In this document: positions 11,791 through 22,974 of the stretch, in pieces
Numbering within the stretch: the first letter of the stretch is position 1
Layout of the letters: every line of letters starts with the position of its first letter
NCBI GenBank assembly: GCA_026120185.1
Contig: JANUWF010001272.1
Location: 2,170,001-2,234,000, forward strand
Direction of reading: 5' to 3'
DNA length: 64,000 nt
Source of the DNA: Voacanga thouarsii
Lineage: Eukaryota > Streptophyta > Magnoliopsida > Gentianales > Apocynaceae
Program-made: the position numbers and the translations under genes
The notes under the pieces: generated by a model
What the model saw: the letters and a program-made list of their open reading frames with translations, nothing else
The model's database searches: none
Told to the model about the DNA's origin: nothing

Positions 11791-12192
11791 GCACTTGAAA
11801 GTGCCTCATTCTGGATCAAAATTGGGCACTTAACTTATTGAGATGAATAGATAAGCGCTGTCCATTTGACTGTCAATAAAACATGTCATGGTACTTCGAA
11901 GTGCCCTAATAAATAAAAATTTAATAGGGCACTTGGAAGTGCCAATTAAAAGCATGTTAATTGTAAGATTTTCAAATTTCAAGTTGCACTTAGAAATGTC
12001 ATATTAGATTTTATAGGGCACTTGTATGTGCATCATTAAATTTAGTTCCCCCCCCCCCCCCCCCCCAATAAGTATTTTGGATTTGAGGCATTTATCTGTT
12101 CCTTATTTTATCAATTTTTAAGGCACTTCTAAAAGTTTTATTTTCATGTTTGAGGCACTTTGTGCTAATATTGAAGCATCTACAAGTGCTTC
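11791..12192. repeat. Palindrome array, consensus GGCACTT-NN-AAGTGCC (unit B)
   Basis: At least eight short inverted repeats in 400 bp: 11791-11805 (GCACTTGAAAGTGCC), 11891-11905 (GTACTTCGAAGTGCC), 11928-11943 (GGCACTTGGAAGTGCC), 11986-12000 (GCACTTAGAAATGTC), 12017-12031 (GGCACTTGTATGTGC), 12121-12136 (AGGCACTTCTAAAAGT), 12153-12166 (AGGCACTTTGTGCT) and 12173-12192 (GAAGCATCTACAAGTGCTTC). Spacing is irregular. The array sits in the noncoding tail after the viral ORF remnants. Confidence 0.75.
12048..12066 (+). repeat. Poly-C tract (19 C)
   Basis: Nineteen consecutive C residues inside the palindrome-rich tail of unit B. The equivalent place in unit A (about 7937-7953) is a C-rich tract broken by G, A and T. 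Confidence 0.9.
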
Positions 12193-12420
12193 ATTTGGTA
12201 GCTTTCTGCTTAATTTTTTTTAGAGTTTTTACATGTTTATTATTTTCTTTCAGAATGCTAAATATGTAATAAATCTTGTAGAATATATACATACTAATAA
12301 ATAATCAAAATAACAAAAAATATTAATGTATTCTGAACCATCGTAATCAAGTCAACTTTGCATTCAAAAACAAAATAAAAGGTACGCCCTATCCACTTGT
12401 GTCCAAAAGTAACAAAAATA

Positions 12421-13584
12421 AATTAGTCCAATTAACAAGACTATATTAGTTTAGTCCCAGGTCAATCTTTAATTAATTAAATTGGGCCAAAGCCCTGAAC
12501 AATTAATTAACCCACCAAACTAATTTAATTAATTCTCTCTCTCTCTCTGTGGACCTTTATTTTATTCTTGCCCAATAATTAAATCAGGCTACATAAATAA
12601 AATAAATTTAATTTAATTTAATTTAAGACCAATTCTTTAGCCTGTATAAAATTAGGACTTACGGTCTATACTGGGGACCAAAAGACACATCGCCTTGGCT
12701 ACTAAAATGACCAAAATACCATTGCCATATAAATAGCTGTATTTTGCATTTTAAATATTTCGTAATATCACCATAAAGAAATATTGACCCCAAGGACAAT
12801 GCCGCGTTAGCAAAGTCTCCGACCTACAGGTGAAATGACTAAAATACCCCTCTATACATCGCCGTGTATTAAAGAGGAAGAAATGTACTAACACCTCTCT
12901 AAATGACATCTACCATCCTTAGACTTCTAGTCCAATGATCCATGACTTCCTAGATTATTTCCGCTTTCCAAGGGAGCTACCCTAAAGCAAATATCCAAGT
13001 CATGTTTCCCACGGCCCTGGATATTTAGATTATTTAGACAATCACAAGGGGTGATATAGTATAGAAACTATCTTGTACAAGTCTATCTTAACTAACTAGT
13101 CATATCTACCCAACATGCAGGTGTATTGGTCTTATGATAGAACCTTAACTAAAACATATCAAAGTATATGCTTTCAATTTCATCAAACCACCAACTCATA
13201 CTCAAGTTGTAGAGCACTAGGCCACGCTGTAGCAGTAGTAGTCTAGGTTTCTACCATATAGTACTTTAAGAAACCACTACTATAGGTCTTGTTCTACGTA
13301 TTCAAAATATGTTTATGTCATGAAGTGAGTAGACTACTCATTGGCCAAAGGTAAGCCATTTCCCATTTGGAATTCATAACATAATAACCTAGACATGATG
13401 AGATTTCCATTCTCATCAATTGATTAAGAAAAACCACTTATTTAAACACAATGGGTCTTTTCCAAATGTAATTGTACACAAATAAAAATGTAAATTCACA
13501 AATAATTCTTGAAGATAAATTATTTTATTAAAATATTCGGTGTTTACATAAAAAACCTAGTCTAAAAGGGCATATTTCTCAACA
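12421..13584 (-). mobile_element. Copia-2 3' LTR (partial)
   Basis: Minus-strand LTR starting TGTTGAGAAATATG at 13584, preceded on the minus strand by the purine tract GTGCAAGTGAGAGAT. Positions 12640-13584 align with the solo LTR at 59930-60934 (shared GACCAAAA-GACA-ATCGCC, AAATATTGACCCCAAGGA and ACCATATAGTACTTT blocks). About 60 bp present in that copy near 60727-60785 are absent here near 13432. The outer end abuts tandem unit B and is not a clear CA terminus, so the LTR is probably truncated at about 12421. Confidence 0.7.
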
Positions 13585-13600
13585 ATCTCTCACTTGCACT
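13585..13600 (-). other. Copia-2 polypurine tract
   Basis: The minus strand reads GAGTGCAAGTGAGAGAT directly before the LTR start TGTTGAG, the usual place of the plus-strand primer. Confidence 0.65.
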
Positions 13601-15675
13601 CTAAGACTAAGGAAGTCGTAGGTGCCCACCCCTATGGTGTCTAAGTGCATTTTGAAGACTTTCTCAGCCAAAGGCTTGGTGAATGGATCTGCTGGATTAT
13701 TCTCTGAGGCAATCTATTCCACTACGATTTCCCGTCTCTGGATAAATACCCGGATCAGATAGTACTTCCTCTCGATGTGCTTTCCCTTCTTGTGATTCTT
13801 AGATTCTTTAGATGGCAATACTGCTTCAGTATTGTCGCAATACATTAGAATTGGCCTGTCCATGTGTAGCACGACTCCAAGTTCTGAAAGGAACTTCCAG
13901 AGCCAGACTACTTCCTTGGATGCCTCCGAAGCTGCCACATACTTAGTTTCCATGGTCGAGTCAGCAATACAAAAATGGCTCATTCAGACAAGGTGAAGAC
14001 ATATCCACTAGTGGATTTTCTCTCATCCTTATCTCCCTGGAAGTCTGAGTCTGTGTATCCTATAGGAACCAAGTCATCAGCCAAGTAAATCAGCATATAA
14101 TCTCTCATTCCCGTGAGGTACTTGAGAATATGCTTTACAGCTTGCTAATGAACCTCCCCAGGGTTTGACTAATATATGCTAACTAAGCCTACGACAAAGC
14201 AGATATCTGGCCTAGTACATAATATGGCGTACATGAGACTTTCCACAGCCAAAGCATAGGGATTCCTACTCATTCTGTCATTTTCTTTTTGAGATTTAGG
14301 ACAGTCCCTTGAACAAAAAGACATCCCATGTCTGCAAGGAATTAGAGCTCACTTGCATGAGTCAATGCTGTACTTGGCCAACATCTTGTTAATGTATGTC
14401 GCTCGGGATAATCCTAACATTCTCTACTTCCTATTTCTAAGAAATTTAATGTCGAGAATGTAACTGGCTTCTCCCAAGTCCTTTATACTGAATTTACTAG
14501 ATAGCCAAACCTTTGTAGATGACAATGACCCTGCATCATTTCCAATAAGTAGAATGTCATCTACATACAAGACAAGAAAAACCACATAAATGCTTTCAAA
14601 TTTCTTGTATACACATGGTTCATCTATGTTTTGAATAAAATCATAAGATTTTATGGTCTCGTCAAAACGAATGTTCCATGCTCTTGATGCCTGCTTAAGT
14701 CCATTAATTGACTTCTTAAGCTTGTAAACTATATGTTCTTGGCCTTTAGCAATAAAGCCTTCTGATTGGGACATATAGATGTCTTCACTAAGATTGCCAT
14801 TTAAAAATTCCGTCTTGACATTCATTTGACATATCTTGTAGTCATAATGATATACGATAACAAAGAAGATACGGATGGACTTAGTCATGGCTACTGGGGA
14901 AAAGGTTTCCTCATAATCGATTTCCTCTTTCTGAATATACCCTTTTACCACAAGCCTAGCTTTGAAGGTTTCTACCTTCCCATCCTCTCTCCTCTTCCTC
15001 TTGTATACCCACTTACACCCAATGAGTTTTATCCCTTTAGGTGAAGTTACAAGATCCCAAAATTGATTGAACTACATAGACTCAATCTTGGCTTTCATTA
15101 CTTCATGCCAAAGATATGCATCGGCATCAGCAATAGCCTCCTCGTATCTAGTGGGGTCATGTTTTTGATGGTCGGAGACTAGCTTGAAAGCTTCTCCAGT
15201 CCATTTCTTTGGAACCCTAGACACTCTCCCACTACGATGAGACTCCAATTGTACAGGTTCTTGAGGCTGTGCTTCTTCTTGTTCCACAATCGGGTCAGAA
15301 GAAATTAATCCTGAAGATAACTTCTCCTCGAGTTCCAACATAGTTGAACCTTTAGTGGAAGTACTTTGATAATCCTCTAAGTATCTAGCATTGGTACAAA
15401 CCAGTACTTTCTGCTCTTTAGGATGATTAAAGTACCTTTTGTCCCATTTGGATACACAACAAAATAGCATAATTTTGATCTTGGTTCCAACTTATCTCCC
15501 TTGACCAGTACATAAGCTGGACAACTCCATATCCTAAGATGATTTAGACTTAGCTTATGCACAGTCCACATCTCATAGGGAGTCCTAGGTACTAACTTAG
15601 AAAGCACCAAGTTCAGAATGTATGCCGTTGTTTCCAAGACATATCCCCAAAAAGATATTGGAAGAATAGCATGAG
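13585..15675 (-). pseudogene. Copia-2 pol, 3' half (integrase end, RT, RNase H)
   Basis: Reads from high to low coordinates. It begins at the integrase C-terminal part (ILPISFWGYVLETTAYILN, 15600-15675; YEMWTVHKLSLNHLRIWSC), then the linker before RT (HRSGRVSRVPKKW). RT follows (DYEETFSPVAMTKSIRI; NVKTEFLNGNLSEDIYM; KQASRAWNIRFDE; catalytic YVDDILLIGND near 14540-14570), then RNase H (STMETKYVAASEASKEVVW near 13930; CDNTEAV; KHIERKYYLIR). Frameshifts lie between 15470 and 15640 and between 13983 and 14424, with additional stops. Gag, protease and the integrase catalytic core are missing because the element breaks off at 15675, next to a gypsy LTR. Confidence 0.85.
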
Positions 15676-15987
15676 ACATCCATAAATCTCGTTAAACATG
15701 ATAACACATATTGATTCAAAAGAAAAAATTCATATAGCTTAATCATATATATCAACCCTCATGTCCTAACTCCATCCGCATAATCCTCATACATATACTC
15801 AATCTTCCCATTCATATTCAATCTTCCTATCAACGTCTAAGAGACATGAATTTAGAAATAAAAATGAGGATTTAAGAAAAAAAAATACTTAATAGACGAT
15901 CACTTGATGAAGACTAGTGAAGGTCCACATGATTGAGAGCCTTTAGTGGTCCAAAGGAAATACAACCATGGTTGACCAACCATTTCG

Positions 15988-16036
<49 letters not shown>

Positions 16037-18117
16037 GAATGGAATTAAAAATTGAATAGAAGAGAAAGAACAAAAAGGTTGTTCTTGTTTTACCTTTTTG
16101 ATGTTCTTGAGACCTTCAAGGAAAAAGCTGATTTTGATCTGTTCAAAAATTCTAGTTTGTGTGATTTTGTGTTATAAAGGCCAAAAATGAAGTCTAGGGA
16201 TTAAGTATGAGTGATATAGAGTATTTGAGAGGGTTTGGAGGTGTTTAAGATAGGTTTAGGCTTGAAGAGGTGTAGTTTGTGTTCTTGGTGTTTGAGAGAG
16301 TTTGAGAGAAGAAGGGCTTGCAAAATTCTAGAAAAGTTGTTGGTCGAATGGCCTAGAGTAGATAGGAGTTTTGGTTTTTAGCTAGAAGAAGAGAGAGTGA
16401 TCAGTTTTTTTGAAATTCAAATGGAGGAAAATGAGGAGTTGTTTAAGGTAGAAGATTAGCTAATGGTGATTGATCGTGGAAGGTTTCTTTGCTTCTCAAT
16501 GGTGTCGGCTGGACATTCCAGGTTTAATGCAAAGAATGGAGGCTCTTTAGGTTTTATTATTGGCTGAAAATAGCTTATGATGGCATAGAAATTTCTGGTT
16601 AGTTACATGCTACAAGAGTGCTTTAATGGTGCATGAAAAATCTAGAATTATTTGAAGTTCAAATTAGTTTTGGATAGAATGATCCTAGGAGCTTTTTGAG
16701 GTGTGATCATGCAGTCCAAGTACTCAAGGTAAGGATGGAGGTCAATGGTGTTTAGTCTATGGCTGGACAAGGTCTAATTTTTATTGGTTTGAAGGGTGTT
16801 TTTCGGCCTTGGCATTGAGAAACCAAGCTGGGAATTTTCTTCTTTTCATTGTCCAAGAGTTTCGAATGATGATGATTTTTCTGGTGCAGAATTTTCTGCA
16901 TGTCCATAGCCCGATTTACAGCTGGTTTGTGAGGGAATTTGAAGCTCTATTAAGGGTGGCTTTCCAGCCTTCTTTCTGGAGAAAAACAAAGGATGTTCTA
17001 GCTGAATTGATGTAAAAAAGACAGCTTCAATTCCAGCTTCAAAGCGGCGAATTGCTGCAGGATTTTTTTCTGGTTTTGCATAGTTTGTGCAGTCCAAAAA
17101 ATGCATAGAATTTCAGCCTTTACTCTCACGTGAAGTGACCATTTATCTAGCACCAAATGGGGTAGGATCGTTGGCTGAATTTTTCGAAAGCCATTCTGCA
17201 AAAATTCTTGAAAATTTTTAGATTTTCCTTCACTAAAAATATGAACAACATGAAGGTAGGATTGAAGGGATAATCATGGTGATTTATTTTTCTCGGGAAT
17301 CCATCCTAATTCCTTTCCTATTTTCAGCCATTCCCCTATCCCTTAAAACAGATTTTTGAATTTCAAGGCTAAAGAATTATCACAGATTTTTTTTTTGGGA
17401 ATTAAAAGAAGAAATTAATGGATTATGGATAATTTAAATTATTAAGATGTTAGGTCAAGGCTAGATGGATTAAAGGGGACAAGAATTCCTATAGAATTCT
17501 TTTTAGGACATGATCACATGATTAAGATATTCTCTTCATGTCTCCCCTAAGACAACATTCCTATCTTTAAGGAATGTAAGAAAAACAAAAATTCAAACAT
17601 AGCTAAGATAATCATGAATAAAATTTAAGTGATAGGATTTGAACTCATGACCTTAGAGATTAAATCACAAAGCTCTAATCACAACCACTCTAACTTTTGT
17701 TTTTATTTTCTCACCCAAATATCCTTCTTATCTAAACCTCAAGCCATCTTTCTATTTTAACCTCATGCAAAATTACTATTTTACCCTTCCTACCCAATAA
17801 GCATAAATAAGCCATTTAACCTATAACCCACAATTCTAAAGTACATAAAATCATTCAAAAAGCATATTTTTATGCAAGGATAGGGGAATGCCCGAAAATA
17901 GGAGAGGAATTAGGATGGGTTCCCTAGAGAAATAAATCACCATGATTATCCCTTCAATCCTACCTTCGTATTGTTCATGTTTTTAGTGAAGGAAAATCTA
18001 GAAATTTTCCAGAATTTTTGCAGAATGGCTTTCAAAAAATTCAGCCAACAATCCTACCCCATTTGATATGCATCCCAACTCCCTTACTCTAAGGTTGGCT
18101 TTAGGTAGGGTTTCACA
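15676..18117 (-). mobile_element. Gypsy-1 3' LTR (truncated)
   Basis: Starts TGTGAAACCC at 18117 on the minus strand, directly after the purine tract. It matches the first part of the 5' LTR (25545-27797) along its whole length, with the same order of words, the same GA microsatellite and the same block near 16800-17220. Homology stops at 15676, so about 2 kb of the LTR 3' end are missing. The join to Copia-2 falls in the shared word GACATCC. Translations inside are short and on no recognisable protein. Confidence 0.85.
15991..16031. repeat. GA microsatellite in Gypsy-1 3' LTR
   Basis: 41 bp of uninterrupted GA. The paired LTR has the same tract, shorter, at 25856-25886, which shows ordinary slippage since insertion. 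Confidence 0.95.
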
Positions 18118-18131
18118 TTCTCCCCTCCTTA
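18118..18131 (-). other. Gypsy-1 polypurine tract
   Basis: The minus strand reads AAGGAGGGGAGAA directly before the LTR start TGTGAAACCC. It is preceded by the typical GAATTTCGGGACGAAATTC word about 20 bp upstream. Confidence 0.85.
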
Positions 18132-18163
18132 GAAGAATTTCGTCCCGAAATTCAGGCATACCT

Positions 18164-19100
18164 TTATCTTAGACCGGGATACTTTTGTTTTACCCACTTT
18201 TCTGTTTCCCATGTGGCATCTCGCATGCCATGATTCTCCCACTGTACCTTCACCATAGGAATCTGCTTGTTCCGGAGAGTCTTGAAGCTTTGGTCCAAAT
18301 TTTTCACGGGTTTCTCCACATAGCTCAGGTCAGGTTGCAATACTAATAGCTCATCATTCAAAACATTTCTAGGGTTGGCATTGTACTTCTTCAACTGAGA
18401 CACATGAAACACATCATGTATCCCGGTCAATCCATCCGACAAATCCAATCGATACGCCACCGGTCCAATTCTCTCCTTTATCGAAAATGGTCCCAAATAC
18501 CTTGGATTCAGCTTTCCACCTTTCGGATTCTTAAGAATTCCTCTATTTGATGTCAATCTTAGGAACACACTGTCTCCTACTTGAAATTCTAACTCTCTTC
18601 GCCTGTTGTCCGCATAACTCTTTTTTCGGATCTGGGCTACTTTCAACCTTTCCCTGATCAACTTAACTTTGTCCAACATTTCGTTAACACAGGCTTCTCC
18701 AGACTTGCTTATGTGGCTGTCCTCCGACCAACTCCAGTATTGCGGTACCTGACACTTACGTCCATACAATGCTTCATACGGAGACATTCTAATCGAAGAC
18801 TGATAGCTGTTATTGTACACTAATTCTGCATACGGTACACATTCGATCTACTTGTCCCCGAAATCTAATACACAGGCTCTCAACATATCCTCTAATATCT
18901 GAATAACCCTTTTTGATTGTCCATCGGTTTGCGGATGTGCCTTTGTACTGAACTTTAGACTAGAACCAATTGATTCTTGAAACTTACCCCAAAATTGGGA
19001 TGTAAATCTCGGGTCTCGGTCAGACACAATACTCGAAGGCACTCCATACAATCTGACTATTTCTCACATAAAGGTTTGAGTTAACTTCTCCCTTGAATCC
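18164..19100 (-). pseudogene. Gypsy-1 integrase core and chromodomain
   Basis: The N-terminal part (18848-19051) holds the second catalytic Asp ([15 protein letters not shown]) and the conserved HPQTDGQS word, but the residue after it is K where the catalytic Glu of the DDE triad is normal (GQSKRV). A stop at about 18846 separates it from 18164-18820, which carries the GPY/F-type region (NPRYLGPFSIKERIGPVAYRL), the FHVSQLKKY motif and a C-terminal chromodomain (NKQIPMVKVQWENHG, ATWETEKWVKQKYPGLR). A frameshift lies between 19051 and 19107. In chromoviruses the chromodomain guides integration to certain chromatin. With this Lys and the breaks, the protein cannot be active. Confidence 0.88.
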
Positions 19101-19106
19101 CTTACA

Positions 19107-20102
19107 TTAACCTGTATAAAAATGTGCTAACTTGGTCAATCGGTTTGCTACTACCCATATGGCGTCCTTTTGGGTCCTTGCCATAGGGAGTCCGGTAATG
19201 AAGTCTATGGTTACCTCTTCCCATTTCCATTCAGGTATTGGTAATGGTTGCAACAATCCTATCGACTTTTTGTGCTCTGCTTTGACTTTCTGACAGGTCA
19301 GACACGTTGAGACATATTTAACCAAGTTCCTCTTCATCCCAGGCCACCAATATGCCCTTTTTAGATCATGATACATTTTGACCTCTCCAGGATGAATGGC
19401 GTACTTACTTTTATGTGCCTCCTCCAAAATCCTGTCCTTCAACTGGTGCTCATCGGGTACACACAGATGATCTTGAAAATATAAAACTCCCGCTTCGCCC
19501 TGCCAAAAATCACTACCTTGCCGTTTAAGCTCTTTGTCCTTGAAAAACTGAAATTCCACATTACTTTGCTGAGCCTTGATGATTTCCCGTCTTAGGTCTG
19601 GTGTCAATCTCAGGTTGCTAATAATAATCCTCTCTTCTTGCACTTTTGCTCTTCTATCCAATACATCATGAACCGCTTGAATCTCATGCATTCTCAACCT
19701 GGCCATTTTAACCTTTCGACTCAGGGTATCAGCAATAACGTTAGCCTTTCTGGGATGGTAGTTAATAGGGCAACGATACTCTTTCAAAAATTCCATCCAT
19801 CTCTGCTGCCTCAAATTCAAATCCTTCTGGGTGAAGATATACTTCAGGCTCTTGTGATTAGTGTACACTTCGTATTCAACTCTACATAAGTAGTGCCACC
19901 ATTTATTTAAAGTAAATACATTGGTAGCCAGCTCTAAATTATGCGTGGGATAATTGACTTTATGAGGCTTTAACTTTTGAGAAGCATAGGCGATTACCTT
20001 CCTATCCTGCGTCAATACTGCTCCCAAGCCTTCCTTTGAAGCATCAATATACAGAGTGTAAGGCTTATCTCCCTCTGGCAGACTTAACACAAATGTTGTC
20101 AT
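19107..20102 (-). pseudogene. Gypsy-1 RNase H and integrase zinc domain
   Basis: 331 open codons. The N-terminal part is RNase H (YTLYIDASKEGLGAVLTQD, then TNHKSLKYIFTQKDLNLRQ with the conserved DLN-RQ-RW region and HPRKANVIADTLSRK). The C-terminal part is the integrase HHCC zinc domain (AIHPGEVKMYHDLKRAYWWPG, then CLTCQKVKAEH) and the start of the integrase core with its first Asp (EEVTIDFITGLP). It joins the RT segment in the same frame through a stop at 20103-20111, and breaks by frameshift at about 19100. It is the longest open stretch in the window, which suggests Gypsy-1 is one of the younger gypsy copies here. Confidence 0.9.
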
Positions 20103-20109
20103 AAACCTC

Positions 20110-21089
20110 CGCTACAGCTCATGGAAACTCTTTTCACATTTCTCATTCCAGCCAAAGGGTACGTCCTTTCTCAACAGCCGAGTCATAGGAGATGCTAGCG
20201 TTAAAAATCCTTTAATAAACCTCCTATAATAGCTGGCCAATCCCAAGAAGCATCGAATCTCCGTGATGCTCTTTGGTTGCTTCCAGTCCGAAACTGCTTC
20301 AACCTTTGCTAGGTCCACCTTGATTCCATCCTTGGTTACCACATGACCAAGAAATGCCACACTATCCAGCCAAAACTCGCACTTGCTAAATTTGGCATAA
20401 AGCTTATGCTCTTTTAGCTTCTCCAATACTAGCTTCAAATGTTCTGCATGATCCTCGAGGCTCTTGGAGTATATTAGTATGTCGTCGATAAAGACCACCA
20501 CAAACTTGTGCAAGTAGGGTTGGAAAACTCGATGCATCAAATCTATAAATACCATTGGTGCATTGGTTACCCCAAAAGGCATCACCACAAACGTATAGTG
20601 ACCATATATTGTGTTGAAGGCCATCTTGGGAATATCCTCCTCTTTTATTTTTACTTGATAGTATCCTTACCTCAAATCCAGTTTGGAGTAACAATTGGAT
20701 CCTTGCAACTGGTCGAATAGCTCGTCAATTAACAGTAGAGGATACTTATTCTTGATGGTCAAGTTGTTCAAGCCCCGATAGTCGATATATAACCTCAAGG
20801 TCCCGTCTTTCTTCACAAATAGCACTGGTGCTGCCCTGGGTAACGTGTTAGGTCTAATGTAGCCTTGCCTCACCAACTCTTCTAGCTGCTCTTTCAATTC
20901 TTTCAGCTCTGCCGGTGCCATCCGATATGGAGTTCGGGATACCGGTTCTGCTTCTAGAACTAGATCAACAGTGAACTGAACATCTCGGTTGGGAGGTAGA
21001 GAAGTGAGTTCCGCAGGGAACGCATAAAAAAAGTCCCTTACCATCTCGGTATCTTTAAGGGTGCACTGATCATTCGACTTATTTATCAC
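20110..21089 (-). pseudogene. Gypsy-1 reverse transcriptase
   Basis: Two in-frame pieces separated by a TAA at about 20664. The first (20667-21089) has the RT fingers: [38 protein letters not shown] and [23 protein letters not shown]. The second (20112-20624) has the palm and thumb: [17 protein letters not shown], the catalytic [36 protein letters not shown] and [15 protein letters not shown]. All canonical gypsy RT blocks are present in order; only stops break the frame. Confidence 0.92.
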
Positions 21090-21113
21090 ATAGGCTAAAT
21101 ATCCTTGACATCC

Positions 21114-21600
21114 TTACTTCAACAATTTTTGGGATTTTGCTCCAGCTATCAAAAACTTCAACTTTTTTACTCTCCTGTCGTTGAACTCTAACACATCACA
21201 TCCTGGTCTATTGAATTGAACCGACTTATTCGTACAGTCTACTTTAGCCCTATGCTTAGCTAGCCAGTCTATCTCCAGTATCAAGTCATAGTCATCAATA
21301 GCTAAGACTATTAAATCTCCCTCTAAGCTTTCTCTCCCTACTTTAATCTTACAATTCTGCACATACCGTTCTGCTTGCACCATTTTCCCCAATGGCGTAC
21401 TTACCAATAAAGTAAAAGGTAGTTCTACTCCATCCCAACCCAAATGATATGCACAATTCTTGTTTAAATAGGAATGGGTAGATATAGGGTCTTTTAATGC
21501 ATTAATGGAACGACCTTGGATAGTAAACATACCTTCCACCACTACTGCATCTACTCTAACCTCTTCCCGATTAAGAGCAAAAACTTTTGCTTTCACCTGC
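21114..21600 (-). pseudogene. Gypsy-1 aspartic protease region
   Basis: 160 open codons upstream of RT in the same frame. The C-terminal part matches gypsy protease-RT linkers (YDLILEIDWLAKHRAKVDC). The active-site word normally DSG-A-T-H-S is altered: the sequence reads KDPISTHSYL, so the catalytic Asp-Ser-Gly context is disturbed. The piece is bounded by stops at 21114 and upstream of 21596. Confidence 0.75.
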
Positions 21601-21639
21601 AGTTTCTGTGTTCCATTTTCAGAGGCTCCCTACGATTTG

Positions 21640-22700
21640 AGCCTGGTTTCCTTGTCCGACTTGGAGAAGTTTAGGGCAGGCATTTTGCAGAGGATTCGGG
21701 TCTCCGCAATGGTAGCATTTCCGCTCAACTCATCTGGACCAACAATTTTTCTCCATATGGCCCATTTTCCCGTAGTGTCAGCATAATCGAAGATTCTACG
21801 CAGGACTAACTGGTGCCATTCATGCTTGCTTTCCATAGTTCTGCTATTGCAGAACTAACTGGTAGGGCGCTTGTTAGGCTGCTGCCTCTGGAAAGGTCTC
21901 GGTGGTTGTCCTGGTGGTAGGAATGGTCTTGGTACCATCCTGTTGCGATCTTCGTTCTCAGTCCAAGTAGCTGTGTCCACGGCCCCCGAATAGGTCATTG
22001 GTGGAGAAGGTACCAACACCCTTCTTAACTCCTCCCTTAATCCTTTGAGAAATTACGTCGTTCTATTCTGCTCGGTATCCACCAGCCTTTTGCAGTATTT
22101 TGATAACTGAGTAAAATGTGCCGCATACTGTGCCACAGTCGTACCTCCCTGCTTTTGATTCTGGAACTTGTCTTCCTTTTTCTCTACTATCCACTAAGGG
22201 ATATATTTAGCTTTGAATGCTTCCACAAAGTTGGCCTATGTCCAGTCCTGATCGATCATCTCCCAATCATCTTAGACTTGTTGCCACCATGCCCGAGCTA
22301 GGCCCATCAATCAAAATGCAACAAATTTCACTATTCGCTTCTCAGTGTAATGAAACGTAGTAAAAATGTCCTCCATCTCTTCCACCTATTATTTTATTTG
22401 CTGATCCTGCTCGGCCTCTCCCAAGAAGATGCGAGGTTGAAATTTCAAAAACCTCTCCAAGGCTTCATCTTCCCCATTTGGATTCCTTCGCTCAGTCAGA
22501 GTTTGCAGGATCTCGGTCATTTTGTGGAACGCTTGACCCATCGTCATGCTGACAGGTTCTTCCGATCCCATTTCCAGTTCCGGTTCATTCTCATCCCCCC
22601 GGTTGGGTGATGGCATTTGAGTTATCTCAAACTCTGGTGTCACAGGCTCAACTTCAGGAACCTTTTTGCTAGATGTGGCTGCACGACTCTTGGGTGTTAT
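21640..22700 (-). pseudogene. Gypsy-1 gag (capsid, nucleocapsid)
   Basis: Reads from about 22700 down. The acidic N-terminal part (PNRGDENEPELEMGSEEPVS) is followed by the capsid start (ALERFLKFQPRIFLGEAEQD), then, after a double stop near 22387, VEEMEDIFTTFHYTEKRIVKF, and later NKQGGTTVAQYAAHFTQLSKY-like gag words near 22100-22150 and TENEDRNRMVPRPFLPPG near 21930. Two zinc knuckles are present near 21700-21780 but in a different frame (HYGKMGHMEKNCW and CYHCGDPNPLQNACP), so small indels flank them. No good start codon remains: the ATG near 22710 is out of frame. Confidence 0.8.
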
Positions 22701-22974
22701 TCTAAACCATGCCCCAAATAATGAGTCTATGTGTCAAAGTTTAAAGTATTTAAATTGAGCATGCATTCACATTCAGGTTTAAGTAAAAGAAAATCAGATG
22801 CAAATTTTTGTACAAAGAATTGCATATAGATTTTTCTCAAGATTTAGAGTACTCCAGGTACTCATATTTGCATAAATTTTGAAATAAAGCAGTAAACATG
22901 AATAGACTCCTTAGCACAGGAGTTTACTAAAAGCAGTAAATAAAATATCCTAAGCATAGTAGAACTTAGCCTCT

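Larger units (their letters stand above)
8338..12420 (+). repeat. Tandem unit B (LTR part plus pararetroviral fragment)
   Basis: Second copy of the unit described at 4250-8312, same orientation, directly adjacent except for about 25 bp. Because the joint includes both LTR and viral sequence, the duplication happened after those two became neighbours. Confidence 0.8.

Noticed and set aside
13431..13440. Possible insertion site next to the 60-bp difference between Copia-2 family LTRs
   Set aside because: Better explained as a deletion in one LTR copy or an insertion in the other; no target duplication seen.
16809..17201. Frames on both strands repeated at 26650-27064
   Set aside because: Shared between the two Gypsy-1 LTRs simply because these are paired LTRs; no domain, several frames open at once.
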